Assembly (NCBI RefSeq): GCF_013141715.1
Contig: NZ_WHOA01000190.1
Span: 1 to 64,000, forward strand
Length of the DNA: 64,000 nucleotides
Direction of reading: 5' to 3'
DNA from: Paenibacillus phytorum
GTDB taxonomy: Bacteria; Bacillota; Bacilli; Paenibacillales; NBRC-103111
Below are positions 8,002 through 15,934 of the stretch, piece by piece. The first letter of the stretch is position 1. Each line of letters starts with the position of its first letter. The notes beneath the pieces were generated by a model. It had not been told where the DNA came from, did no database searches, and saw nothing but the letters and a program-made list of their open reading frames with translations. The position numbers and the translations under genes are program-made.

Positions 8002-10104
8002 ATGAAGTGCTTTCTGCGAAGTATTGAGATACGTATAGCTCTATGCATCATGCTGCTGATGACCGTTGTTTCACCAATGTTTGAAATGAAATCGCTTTCG
8101 GCAGAACCGGTAGACACACAGCTCTTTTATGACAGCTTTGAATATGGTAACGGCGTTGCAGTCCCAACAACTTCGCCATCCCAGTGGTCACAAGAAGGTC
8201 TGAATGGAAGTCTGGTGAAGACGACAACTAGCGGCATGCATTCAGGTACCTATGGTATAAAAATAGATGCCACTGATTCGCTAAGCCTACGTCTTAGTAC
8301 GGTTGGATACCAAAATATTCAGTTGAGTTACTGGTACAAATCAAGTGTTACAGCAGGTAGCGTAAGGGTGGAGTATTCCGCAAACGGAGGTTCCACTTGG
8401 CTTGCATTGGATCCCATTAATAGAGCGCAAGGCTCTTTTCAACAACGAACGTATATCATCACGGCAGCAACATACACACCTATTGATAATCTTCCGGATG
8501 TAAGAGTGAGATTCAGCGTGGACTCTGCGCTAACAGGCAACATCTATATAGATGATGTGACAGTTAGAGGCACTGCCATCTCCAGCACACCGGATGAGCC
8601 TTCAATCCCAGAGCCTGAGGGGCCGGAAATCGAATTCTTCTCCGACAATTTCGATGATCCTGATAATTACGGTTCAGAGGGCGGTGTATCCATACCGTCA
8701 CCCTGGTTACAGGAAGGCGCTGGGGGAAGCGCCGCCAAAACATCAACGTCAACGAGTGCTCCATCTCTGCCCAATTTCGTCAAAATTGATTCTAACGATG
8801 GACTAACCTTGCCGCTCAATACGTCTGGATATGGAAACATCAAGCTGAACTATTTTACAAGAGCATCATCTTATATTAGCGGAAGTATGGTCGTGGAGTG
8901 GTCAGGGAACGGAGGGAGCAGTTGGACGACTTTAGAAGAATTCAAACTGCCCCAAGGCACTCCTGAGCAAAAAAACAGCGAATCCAACAAATTGAAAACG
9001 TGGACACTAGGAGTCGATGCCAACAACAATCCTAATCTTAAGATAAGATTCAGAGTGGGAGATCCCATGCAAGCGAACATGTACATGGACAGTGTATCAA
9101 TTGCAGGGCAAGCTATTCCGGGGATCCCGCCTGCTGTCACACCGGTGCCCGCACCTCCACCAACCACGAACCCGGTACCTTTTCCCGTACCAGAAGGTGT
9201 TACTTTGTATGAAGATGTTGAAATAGGAACAGCGGGCAACCGCCCCCTGTATACCTCGATTGCCGTGCCCGAAACTTTGCCGGCTGCTCCAATGCCTGTC
9301 GTTGTTTATATTCATGGTGGAGGCTGGAATCACGGGGACAGGAAACAAGCGCTAGCTAACATATGCGGATATGTGACAAAGAGAGGATATATCGGCGTTT
9401 CGCTAGACTACCGCCTCACTCCTGAAGCGCCTTATCCGGCCCAGATTCAGGATGTGAAACTGGCCATTCGTTATTTGCGAGCACATGCCGCTGAGTATCA
9501 TATTGATCCTGACCGTATCGGAGTTTGGGGCTCTTCGGCGGGAGGCCATCTTGCTTCGCTGCTCGGTACTTCAGGGGATCTCTTAACGAGTGATCAGGTG
9601 GTTCTCGATAATGAAAATACGGTAAATGTGCCAGATCTGGAAGGCTCAGGAGGCTGGCAGGAATATTCAGATAAAGTGCAAGCAGTGGCTGACTGGTTTG
9701 GGCCTGCTGATTTCACAACTGCTTTTGCGAATAATTATAGCTCTGTAACGGCGCTTCTAGGCGGGAACCAAGCCTTCATGGTGCCAGATCAGGCAAGACT
9801 CGCCATGCCCGGTACGTATGCCTCTCCGGATGATCCGCCTTTCTGGATCCGGCACGGGGACGCGGATTCTACGATTCCCTATACAGATAGCGTTACATTT
9901 GCCAATCAGCTAACAGCCGCGGGTGTTCCTGTTGTTGACTTCAAAGTTGTCCCTGGGCAGGGCCACGGGTTCACAGGAACAGCATCAGAAACAGCCAATG
10001 CGGAGGCATGGGCATTCATGGATCAGTATGTTAAGAATAGGACCGTGACAGAACACATTTTATACAAAAATGGTTACAACCCGGACGGATCCAATGGATC
10101 CTAA
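8002..10104 (+). CDS. Secreted alpha/beta-hydrolase esterase with two N-terminal beta-sandwich modules
   Basis: A 700-residue exported enzyme with a signal peptide in the first 35 residues. Two related modules follow (about 40-195 and 205-370; compare VRVEYSANGGSTWLAL with VVEWSGNGGSSWTTL), probably carbohydrate-binding or jelly-roll units, then a Pro/Thr linker. The C-terminal domain is an esterase of the BD-FAE/hormone-sensitive-lipase type: HGGGW oxyanion motif at 438, nucleophile Ser512 in GSSAGG, acid around Asp620-Asp622 (HGDADSTIP) and His655 in GQGHGF. It starts 24 bp after the lipoprotein gene. Removal of acyl groups from polysaccharide outside the cell is the likely job; the exact substrate is not visible. 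Confidence 0.8.
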   Translation: MKCFLRSIEIRIALCIMLLMTVVSPMFEMKSLSAEPVDTQLFYDSFEYGNGVAVPTTSPSQWSQEGLNGSLVKTTTSGMHSGTYGIKIDATDSLSLRLSTVGYQNIQLSYWYKSSVTAGSVRVEYSANGGSTWLALDPINRAQGSFQQRTYIITAATYTPIDNLPDVRVRFSVDSALTGNIYIDDVTVRGTAISSTPDEPSIPEPEGPEIEFFSDNFDDPDNYGSEGGVSIPSPWLQEGAGGSAAKTSTSTSAPSLPNFVKIDSNDGLTLPLNTSGYGNIKLNYFTRASSYISGSMVVEWSGNGGSSWTTLEEFKLPQGTPEQKNSESNKLKTWTLGVDANNNPNLKIRFRVGDPMQANMYMDSVSIAGQAIPGIPPAVTPVPAPPPTTNPVPFPVPEGVTLYEDVEIGTAGNRPLYTSIAVPETLPAAPMPVVVYIHGGGWNHGDRKQALANICGYVTKRGYIGVSLDYRLTPEAPYPAQIQDVKLAIRYLRAHAAEYHIDPDRIGVWGSSAGGHLASLLGTSGDLLTSDQVVLDNENTVNVPDLEGSGGWQEYSDKVQAVADWFGPADFTTAFANNYSSVTALLGGNQAFMVPDQARLAMPGTYASPDDPPFWIRHGDADSTIPYTDSVTFANQLTAAGVPVVDFKVVPGQGHGFTGTASETANAEAWAFMDQYVKNRTVTEHILYKNGYNPDGSNGS

Positions 10105-10165
10105 TCCCCCTGGCCCGGCGCCGCATATCAGCACTATCCCTTTTTCTAAGTAAAACAGGTGAGAA

Positions 10166-10349
10166 TGTTGTAGTAAATACAACAATTTTCTCCTTTTAGA
10201 AGTGTAAATGGTGAAGATGATGTACGTCATACAACAATTTCCATTAAATCGAGTGAAATAGCTCCAATTTAAGCAAACATGTTGCACTTTCTACAACACT
10301 GGAGAGCTTTAAACACTAAGTAAAGAAAATTGTTGTACGTTTTGCAACT
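10166..10349. repeat. Four spaced 19-bp dyads (TGTTGTA-N5-TACAACA type)
   Basis: Hyphenated palindromes of 19 bp stand at 10166-10184, 10218-10236, 10280-10298 and 10331-10349. The first is TGTTGTAGTAAATACAACA. The others keep the TGTTGYA / TACAACA arms with one or two changes. Start-to-start spacings are 52, 62 and 51 bp. No gene overlaps them. The first bases of the window (about 4-26) carry a similar TACAACAATT palindrome, which hints at a dispersed intergenic repeat family. Confidence 0.7.
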
Positions 10350-10381
10350 TGATGGGTTCTATTCACATCTAAAAACATAAA

Positions 10382-10426
10382 ACGAGCCGAACGTTTGTAG
10401 TTTCAACGTTTGGCTCGCTTGTTTTT
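10382..10426. terminator. Bidirectional terminator
   Basis: CGAGCCGAACGTT / AACGTTTGGCTCG stem with a T-run on the plus side and A-rich sequence on the other. It can end transcripts from both sides, including the minus-strand gene ending at 10427. Confidence 0.8.
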
Positions 10427-10735
10427 TTATTCTTCATTTGTAGGTTCGTTTCGATAATCGTCTTCACCTGGATAGTCCCGCTTAATGCCTTCATGCAGCT
10501 CTCGATTCTCGTAAGAGAAAGGATTAGGCGGACGTTGATCCTTACGCCATGGTGAGCTCTTTCCCAGCGATTCTGTATTTAGGCTAGTGCCGTATGGACC
10601 CTCTGGGAACTCCTCTGGAATTAGGTCATTGCGCTGCGACTCAACCGTCTCTAGATCAGTGAAATCATCGCGGTATTCAGGGATGAAGCCTTCCGCTTCT
10701 GTTTTCTTAGCTAGTTGGGGGGATTCGTCAATCAT
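10427..10735 (-). CDS. Small acidic hypothetical protein
   Basis: 102 residues, hydrophilic and rich in Glu, Asp, Pro and Asn, with no membrane segment and probably little fold (for example RPPNPFSYENRELHEGIKRD). A strong GATAAGGAGG precedes the ATG, so I believe it is expressed. It follows the DUF3055 gene after 56 bp on the same strand and probably shares its transcript. I do not recognise a family. Confidence 0.65.
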   Translation of the reverse strand: MIDESPQLAKKTEAEGFIPEYRDDFTDLETVESQRNDLIPEEFPEGPYGTSLNTESLGKSSPWRKDQRPPNPFSYENRELHEGIKRDYPGEDDYRNEPTNEE

Positions 10736-10791
10736 GGATAAAGCCTCCTTATCAGGTTGCTATGCTTTTTCCAGTGTCCCCCGCAGACAGC

Positions 10792-11085
10792 TTAAATATC
10801 CGTAAAATGAATGGAACCAATAATTTGCGACAAGAATTCATTAAGTTCTAGCGCTTGTTCCTCATTCAGTTTATACACATGTTCCAAATATCCTTCTTCA
10901 GCCAGATCATCTGGACCAATAACAGCACTGCGTCCGGATTGCAAATCAATAACAAGCTTTTTGCCGAAATAACGGGATGTCGTCATAATTGCCAGATCAA
11001 ATCGATGCAATGCGTTGCCAACGAAACAAACGAAACGCGTTGTTGTTTCTTCCTGATGGTCATATAAAAAGTCATAATCAGACAT
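10792..11085 (-). CDS. DUF3055 family protein
   Basis: The 97-residue sequence matches DUF3055, a conserved Bacillales family of unknown function (FLYDHQEETTTRFVCFVG, HRFDLAIMTTSRYFGKKLVIDLQSGR and DDLAEEGYLEHVYKLNEEQA). I start it at the ATG at 11085 because GGAGGG precedes it by 6 bp; an in-frame start 36 bp upstream has no ribosome site. The product is a soluble single-domain protein. Confidence 0.8.
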   Translation of the reverse strand: MSDYDFLYDHQEETTTRFVCFVGNALHRFDLAIMTTSRYFGKKLVIDLQSGRSAVIGPDDLAEEGYLEHVYKLNEEQALELNEFLSQIIGSIHFTDI

Positions 11086-11155
11086 GAGGGCCCTCCATTC
11101 TCTTTCTAGTATGTACCCCATTATAACCTAAAAAAGCTCGTCAACAAAACATATC

Positions 11156-11184
11156 TTGCGCCCATCTGACAAACATGGTATGAT
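11156..11184 (+). promoter_or_regulatory. SigA-type promoter of the HRDC gene
   Basis: TTGCGC, 17 bp, TATGAT. A terminator hairpin begins only about 15 bp after the predicted start of transcription. Confidence 0.6.
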
Positions 11185-11203
11185 TTGGATATTAGAAAAA
11201 GGG

Positions 11204-11247
11204 AAGCACCTTTTCAGCTAACTGCTGAAGGGGTGCTTTTTCGTTTT
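11204..11247 (+). terminator. Leader terminator / possible attenuator
   Basis: AAGCACCTTTTCAGC / GCTGAAGGGGTGCTT, a 15-bp nearly perfect stem with a 5-nt loop, then TTTTTCGTTTTT. It lies between the promoter and the HRDC gene rather than after a gene, so it would end most transcripts at about 50 nt. Confidence 0.8.
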
Positions 11248-11285
11248 TCTGAACCTATTTTTAGCTACCGTTTGGAGGAGAAGGC

Positions 11286-12299
11286 ATGAACATTGTATTT
11301 CTGAACACTTTGGAGAAAGAAGCGGGGGATCATCGCGTTACATCGGCCCAGGTGTCGATTGGGGAAGAACAAGGCATTTGGAATGTCTATTGGAATGAGC
11401 CTGATAGTGCTGGTATAATTCAGCAAGATCAGTGGTATCAGGGGGTGAGCTGGGATGAGATGCTGAGTGCTTTCCGTCAGGGGCTGCGGGATAAAGTTCG
11501 TTCCGGTTACCGTCCGCTTGTTAGTACGGATTTGGAATCAGCGCAAGGACTGTCAGGCAAAGCTAGAATAACACAGATGTTGACCTACTACTGCGAAGAA
11601 AATCCAAGTGAGGAAGTGTACGAAACGCTCCGTGCTTGGAGGCGCGAACAAGCTGCCCGCGAAGGGAAAGCACCGTATATTCTCGCCACGAACCGTGTCC
11701 TTCGCATGATCTCCGTCTTCCTGCCTCAGAGCAAGGAAGAGCTGCAGCAAATTCCTGGCTTTGGCGAGCAGAAGACGACCATGTACGCGGCAGATGTGCT
11801 CAATCTCACCGCTGAGTTTACACGTTCGAATGGCTTTCCTTTAGATTGGGTGGCAAAAAGCGTAGATACAGTGAAGTTTGAGGCTTGGCTCCACGCTCAG
11901 AAAGAGCAAAAGCTGCGTACAGAGCTTGATCGTGAGGTTAGCAAGCGCAAACTTCTTGAGATTGTTGCTGGCGGAGGAAGCTTGGCGGATTTGCAAGCAG
12001 TACTAACGATGCCACGCAGGGAACTGCTGCTTTGGGTGGAGGATTTGGAGCGAGAGGGATACGATATGGATCCGCTTGTGGAAGCGGAGCTTGCTTCGAT
12101 CCCGGAAGAAGAGCAAATCAAAGCATGGAACGCCTTCGAATCGGAAGGTGACCGCTACCTGAAGCCGGTGCTGCAGCGCATCATCGGCACGGAGGAGCTC
12201 AAAGGCAAAGAACTTGACCGCGCCTATGAGTGGTTGCGCTTGCTTCGTTTGCGATTCCGCAGGGAGAAGGAAAGGTTTGCTTCTCAAGCTGCAAGCTAG
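11286..12299 (+). CDS. HRDC-domain protein
   Basis: 337 residues. Residues 111-178 form an HRDC domain (VYETLRAWRREQAA, APYILATNRVLRMI, LQQIPGFGEQKTTMYAADVL), the small helical nucleic-acid-binding module known from RecQ and RNase D C-termini. The N-terminal 100 residues and the charged helical C-terminus are not recognised; the latter (about 215-260) looks like a winged-helix or coiled segment. No helicase or nuclease motif is present, so it is probably a stand-alone DNA- or RNA-binding protein. TTTGGAGGAGAAGGC precedes the ATG. Confidence 0.75.
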   Translation: MNIVFLNTLEKEAGDHRVTSAQVSIGEEQGIWNVYWNEPDSAGIIQQDQWYQGVSWDEMLSAFRQGLRDKVRSGYRPLVSTDLESAQGLSGKARITQMLTYYCEENPSEEVYETLRAWRREQAAREGKAPYILATNRVLRMISVFLPQSKEELQQIPGFGEQKTTMYAADVLNLTAEFTRSNGFPLDWVAKSVDTVKFEAWLHAQKEQKLRTELDREVSKRKLLEIVAGGGSLADLQAVLTMPRRELLLWVEDLEREGYDMDPLVEAELASIPEEEQIKAWNAFESEGDRYLKPVLQRIIGTEELKGKELDRAYEWLRLLRLRFRREKERFASQAAS

Positions 12300-12301
12300 T
12301 G

Positions 12302-12331
12302 TTGACATTGCTTAGGATTATATGATTAAAT
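12302..12331 (+). promoter_or_regulatory. Probable promoter of the tyrS leader
   Basis: TTGACA at 12302-12307, followed 18 bp later by TTAAAT, with TATGAT at a shorter spacing. The -35 is perfect; the -10 choice is uncertain. Confidence 0.4.
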
Positions 12332-12344
12332 GGTCAATAATCTA

Positions 12345-12645
12345 AATATCAATGAAAGCGATGACGAACATGGGCTATGCCCAAAGTAGGAGAAATGCCG
12401 CTGCTGCAGAGAGTCGGTGTAGGGTGCAAACCGATGCAAGTATGGCTCCGAATTACAGTTCTGAGTTGGTTAAGGGAACATGCTCGTTAAGGGCATCAGT
12501 AGCTTTTACCCGGCATTCATTTGTCGTTATGAATCTAAGTGAAAGAGAAATTTGCGAATGAGAGCGCGAATCCTTCTCTTTAATTAGGGTGGTACCGCGA
12601 GACAACCTTCTCGTCCCTTTGTGGACGCGCAGGTTGTCTTTTTTG
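12345..12645 (+). promoter_or_regulatory. T-box leader of tyrosyl-tRNA synthetase
   Basis: A complete T-box riboswitch. Stem I includes the AGAGAG/GGTG region, and a TAC triplet at 12454-12456 in the expected specifier position reads tyrosine. The T-box core AGGGTGGTACCGCG is at 12586-12599. The competing terminator (GACAACCT / AGGTTGTC, then T6) is at 12601-12645. Uncharged tRNA-Tyr should stabilise the antiterminator and allow expression of the downstream gene. Confidence 0.93.
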
Positions 12646-12673
12646 TATTTAACATGATGAGGAGGATATTACG

Positions 12674-13933
12674 ATGTTGATATGGGATCAGCTTACCGAA
12701 ATACAGCAGCAGGAAGTGGAACGTCAATTGCTTGTCATTGGGCGGGGTGCTGCCGAAATCGTGCCTGAGGAAGCACTCAAGCAAAAGATCATACACGCTG
12801 TGGTTACAGGAAAGCCGTTAAAAGTAAAGCTTGGCTTAGATCCATCTGCACCCGATATTCATATTGGTCACACTGTTGTTTTGCAGAAGCTGCGTCAATT
12901 TCAAGATTTGGGACACGAGGTTCAACTCATTATCGGAGATTTCACAGGACGCATCGGGGATCCTACCGGAAAGTCAGAGACGCGCAAACAGCTGTCAGAG
13001 GAAGATGTTAAGCACAATGCGCAAACGTATCAGACGCAATTGTCCAAAATATTAGATTTGACCAAGACCACTTTTTACTACAATTCATCTTGGCTTGGAG
13101 CGCTTAGATTCGAAGATGTGCTGAAGCTAGCAGGTAAAGTAACGGTTGCACGTATGCTGGAGCGGGACGATTTTGCAAAAAGATACGCGGCTAACCAGGC
13201 GATTCACGTTCATGAGTTTTTCTACCCTTTAATGCAAGGATATGACTCCGTTTCTCTTGAAAGTGACATTGAGCTAGGTGGAACTGATCAAACCTTCAAT
13301 ATATTGATGGGCCGAACGCTCCAAAGTGCTTATGAGATTAAAGAAGGACAGGTAGCGATTCTGATGCCGCTGCTCGAAGGCTTGGACGGTGTTCAAAAAA
13401 TGAGCAAAAGCTTGCGGAATTACATTGGTATCGATGAGCTTCCTAACGAAATTTTCGGCAAAACGATGTCGATTCTGGATTCGCTCATGACCAAATACTA
13501 CGAGTTAACAACGACCATCTCAAATGAATCCCTGCATGATCTCAAACGAGGGCTAGAAGCAGGTGCCATCCATCCGAGAGATGCCAAGATGAAGCTGGCT
13601 AAGGAATATGTGGAAATGTATCATGGTGCGAAGGCAGCAGAAGAGGCGGAACAGCATTTTATAACCGTGTTCCAAAAGCGAGCTTTGCCCGAAGACATCG
13701 AAGAAATGTCTCTAAGTATCAGCCAGCTGGAAGAAGGCCAAATCTCCATCATTAAGCTTCTCGTTTTACTAGAACTGCAAGCTTCCAACGGGGAAGCAAG
13801 ACGCAGTGTGGAACAAGGGGCAGTGAAGATCAATGAACAGAAGATCATGCAAATTCATGACCAAATAACCCTAAAGGAGGGGGATATTATTCAGGTGGGG
13901 AAACGGAAGTTTGTTAAAATTAAGTTGATTTAA
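12674..13933 (+). CDS. tyrS: Tyrosyl-tRNA synthetase (TyrZ-like)
   Basis: A class Ic aminoacyl-tRNA synthetase of 419 residues that charges tRNA-Tyr. The HIGH motif is at 63-66 and KMSKS at 242-246; an S4 RNA-binding domain forms the last 65 residues. The LGLDPSAPDIHIGHTVVL and IIGDFTGRIGDPTGK segments are those of the TyrZ branch rather than the commoner TyrS branch. GATGAGGAGG precedes the ATG. Expression is set by the T-box. Confidence 0.95.
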   Translation: MLIWDQLTEIQQQEVERQLLVIGRGAAEIVPEEALKQKIIHAVVTGKPLKVKLGLDPSAPDIHIGHTVVLQKLRQFQDLGHEVQLIIGDFTGRIGDPTGKSETRKQLSEEDVKHNAQTYQTQLSKILDLTKTTFYYNSSWLGALRFEDVLKLAGKVTVARMLERDDFAKRYAANQAIHVHEFFYPLMQGYDSVSLESDIELGGTDQTFNILMGRTLQSAYEIKEGQVAILMPLLEGLDGVQKMSKSLRNYIGIDELPNEIFGKTMSILDSLMTKYYELTTTISNESLHDLKRGLEAGAIHPRDAKMKLAKEYVEMYHGAKAAEEAEQHFITVFQKRALPEDIEEMSLSISQLEEGQISIIKLLVLLELQASNGEARRSVEQGAVKINEQKIMQIHDQITLKEGDIIQVGKRKFVKIKLI

Positions 13934-13944
13934 ACAGGACAAAA

Positions 13945-13992
13945 AGGGCTCCTTGATAGCAGCATTCTGCTCCAAGAAGCCCTCACTTTTCA
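13945..13992. terminator. Bidirectional terminator between tyrS and corA
   Basis: GGGCTCCTTG...CTGCTCCAAGAAGCCC hairpin flanked by A-rich and T-rich tracts. It serves both convergent genes. Confidence 0.75.
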
Positions 13993-13999
13993 AAAGTAT

Positions 14000-14935
14000 C
14001 TACAGCCATTCTTTTTTACGGAATAATACATACATGCCTATGCCCAATGCACCCATGAACGCCAACACAATTTCATCACCATGAGCCACATGAAGCCCGA
14101 GAATGTTATCAAAATTCATCCCGAACACGCCGGTAATGAACGTCAAGGGCATGAAGATGGTCGTGAGTGCTGTAAAGACGCGCATGATCTCATTCGCTCG
14201 GTTAGCGACGCTAGACTGATAGGCTTCTCGTAAGTTGCCCATGAGATCGCGCAGCGTATCAAACGTATCCACGATCTTTACGGCATTTTCATAAATGTCT
14301 CCGAAATATTTTTGCAGCTGATGGTCAATTAGTCTAAGCTCTTTTTTACCAAGTGTTCCAATCACATCGCGTTGAGGAACAAGTACTTTTTTGAGCCATA
14401 GAATCTCTGACCGAAGTCCAATAATTTCATTCAAATGCGACTTCTTCGTTGCCACTAGGATGTCTTCTTCCAGCTTTTCAATCTTGGCCTCGATACGGTC
14501 ACCGACCGCCACATAATTATCGACGACAAGATCGACCAGATGGTATAGGAAACGATCGGCGCTGTTTACTTCCTCTTCCCAGAGAAAAGGTTTCAAAGCT
14601 CGAAGTTCATTGATTTTTTGCCTAGTGACGGTAATAATGACATGTCTGCTTAGAAATAGATTAAGTGCGCGAAGGAAAATTTCTTCATCATCAAATCGAA
14701 TACTATTAATAACGATAAAATAATGGGAATCGTAGAACTCAATTTTGGGACGTTGTTCCTCTTCGCTTAAGCAATCCTCCACGGCCAAATCATGAAGATG
14801 GAATAAAGGTTGAAGGATCTCTAAGTCCTCTACCCCTGCATCAATCCAATAAAAGCCTCTTTCTGGAGGTGTTAGGGCGACAGTCACGTCATCAACCAAC
14901 GTAAAAATGCCATTCTGAACCCACCGTGTTTTCAT
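14000..14935 (-). CDS. corA: CorA-family magnesium transporter
   Basis: 311 residues with the CorA layout: a large cytoplasmic N-terminal domain with long helices (about 130-245) and two C-terminal membrane helices. The first helix ends in the signature VFGMNFD, and AHGDE forms the outer loop. It should act as a homopentameric Mg2+ (or Co2+) channel. I prefer the ATG at 14935, which has GGGGTGG at 6 bp, over a GTG three codons upstream. The long leader carries a possible leader peptide. Confidence 0.92.
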   Translation of the reverse strand: MKTRWVQNGIFTLVDDVTVALTPPERGFYWIDAGVEDLEILQPLFHLHDLAVEDCLSEEEQRPKIEFYDSHYFIVINSIRFDDEEIFLRALNLFLSRHVIITVTRQKINELRALKPFLWEEEVNSADRFLYHLVDLVVDNYVAVGDRIEAKIEKLEEDILVATKKSHLNEIIGLRSEILWLKKVLVPQRDVIGTLGKKELRLIDHQLQKYFGDIYENAVKIVDTFDTLRDLMGNLREAYQSSVANRANEIMRVFTALTTIFMPLTFITGVFGMNFDNILGLHVAHGDEIVLAFMGALGIGMYVLFRKKEWL

Positions 14936-14978
14936 CTGATCCACCCCTTTGAATGGAATCAGCCGGTTAGTTCATCAT

Positions 14979-15077
14979 TTAGAGCAAGGCTCCGGATGAA
15001 GGAATAACCGACTGCATTCCTACACTATTAAATTGTTTAAGATCCTTGCAGGTTCTACTCCTCGGTTCTCCGTCCAA
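14979..15077 (-). CDS. Putative 32-residue leader peptide of corA
   Basis: Within the corA leader a TTG codon follows AAAGGAGGG at 8-nt spacing and opens a 32-codon frame: LDGEPRSRTCKDLKQFNSVG and 12 more residues. Its stop is 44 nt before corA. The segment PRSR uses AGG and AGA codons. The frame crosses a region that can pair with the sequence just upstream of corA (AGTCGGTTA with TAACCGGCT). A translated leader controlling a CorA gene would parallel CorL of Salmonella, but I know of no described homologue of this peptide. Confidence 0.4.
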   Translation of the reverse strand: MDGEPRSRTCKDLKQFNSVGMQSVIPSSGALL

Positions 15078-15117
15078 ACGTATGCCCTCCTTTTTCGTCC
15101 GTGTCGAATACTTGTCT

Positions 15118-15146
15118 AGTATAACCCTTCATATATCACGTTTCAA
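15118..15146 (-). promoter_or_regulatory. SigA promoter of corA
   Basis: On the minus strand TTGAAA, 17 bp, TATACT. Transcription should begin near 15111, giving a leader of about 175 nt before corA. Confidence 0.7.
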
Positions 15147-15218
15147 GCCATAAAAGTTTGCTGAAACAAGGTAAATTGTTGTTTAGATAAAGTATGGAAA
15201 TAATGCTCAGTAGGTGTC

Positions 15219-15256
15219 AAAAAAATAGCCACCATGACTTACATGGCGGCTTTTAA
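15219..15256 (-). terminator. Terminator overlapping the end of the 75-residue gene
   Basis: Minus-strand GCCGCCATG / CATGGTGGC stem and T7. The last codons and the stop lie inside the stem. Confidence 0.75.
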
Positions 15257-15466
15257 AATTTTATTTTTAATTTCTTTGTAAATCTCAATTAATTCAGGAT
15301 CACCGCGCTGCAGCAATACTTCTTCACTGTCAGCACCGTAAATACGGCATAACAGGGCAGCAGCATCCTCTGCTTGTTGAATAGTTGGTTTTGTCGTTTC
15401 AATCAGGGCGAAAAAGCGGTTCAATGAGGCAAAAGCAGAGAAGCTATCGATCGTTTGGGTTGACAT
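15239..15466 (-). CDS. Small hypothetical protein
   Basis: A 75-residue soluble, mainly helical protein (SAFASLNRFFALIETTKPTIQQAEDAAALLCRIYGADSEEV). AAGAGGTC precedes the ATG and a terminator closes the unit, so it is very likely a real gene. I recognise no characterised family. Confidence 0.7.
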   Translation of the reverse strand: MSTQTIDSFSAFASLNRFFALIETTKPTIQQAEDAAALLCRIYGADSEEVLLQRGDPELIEIYKEIKNKILKAAM

Positions 15467-15652
15467 AAATGACCTCTTTTCATGAAATAAGTTTTATAAA
15501 ATAGGGTGTTGTTATATATATTTCGTTGTTTTAATATCATATAACCCGTTTTTAAGTTGGCTTAAACATATTTCTTTGATACGTTTTGTATCAATTGTTT
15601 TCATAAGGGGACATACCGTTTCAATTTCTTCTCTTGACAAGTCTTTCATGCC

Positions 15653-15680
15653 TTGACTTTGGTTGAATTTATAGTATGAT
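15653..15680 (+). promoter_or_regulatory. SigA promoter of the met operon
   Basis: TTGACT, 16 bp, TATGAT, about 27 bp before the S-box leader. Confidence 0.7.
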
Positions 15681-15706
15681 AATTTTAATCGCATACGTTA
15701 CATTTT

Positions 15707-15900
15707 CTTATCAAGAGTAGGTGGAGGGACTAGCCCTATGACACCCGGCAACCGACAAACCTTTGCAAGCAAAGGGATGCACGGTGCTAATTCTTGCGGA
15801 AACGCTGATTAAAGCGAATCTGGGAGATAAGAGAAGGACATTGACTTTGATTTTCCATGGCCTTTCTCTGATTCCAGAGAAGGTCATTTTTGCATTTTTT
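15707..15900 (+). promoter_or_regulatory. SAM-I (S-box) riboswitch
   Basis: Canonical S-box: CTTATCAAGAG, GGTGGAGGGACTAGCCC, ACACCCGGCAACC and the closing GGGAGATAAGAG (aptamer about 15707-15833). The expression platform is the terminator TGGCCTTTCTCTG / CAGAGAAGGTCA plus T-run at 15857-15900. High S-adenosylmethionine should shut off metA-metB-metC. Confidence 0.96.
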
Positions 15901-15934
15901 ATCCATTTAAAACTAATGAAGAGGAGTGAACAGG

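Noticed and set aside
14979..15110. M-box (ykoK) magnesium riboswitch before corA
   Set aside because: None of the conserved M-box segments, such as the TTAGGTGAGGCTCC start, is seen.
15512..15694. A 60-codon minus-strand ORF (MRLKLSYYKFNQSQGMKDLS...)
   Set aside because: It covers the met promoter, has no ribosome site at either possible start and matches no family. The interval 15480-15650 therefore holds nothing I can support.
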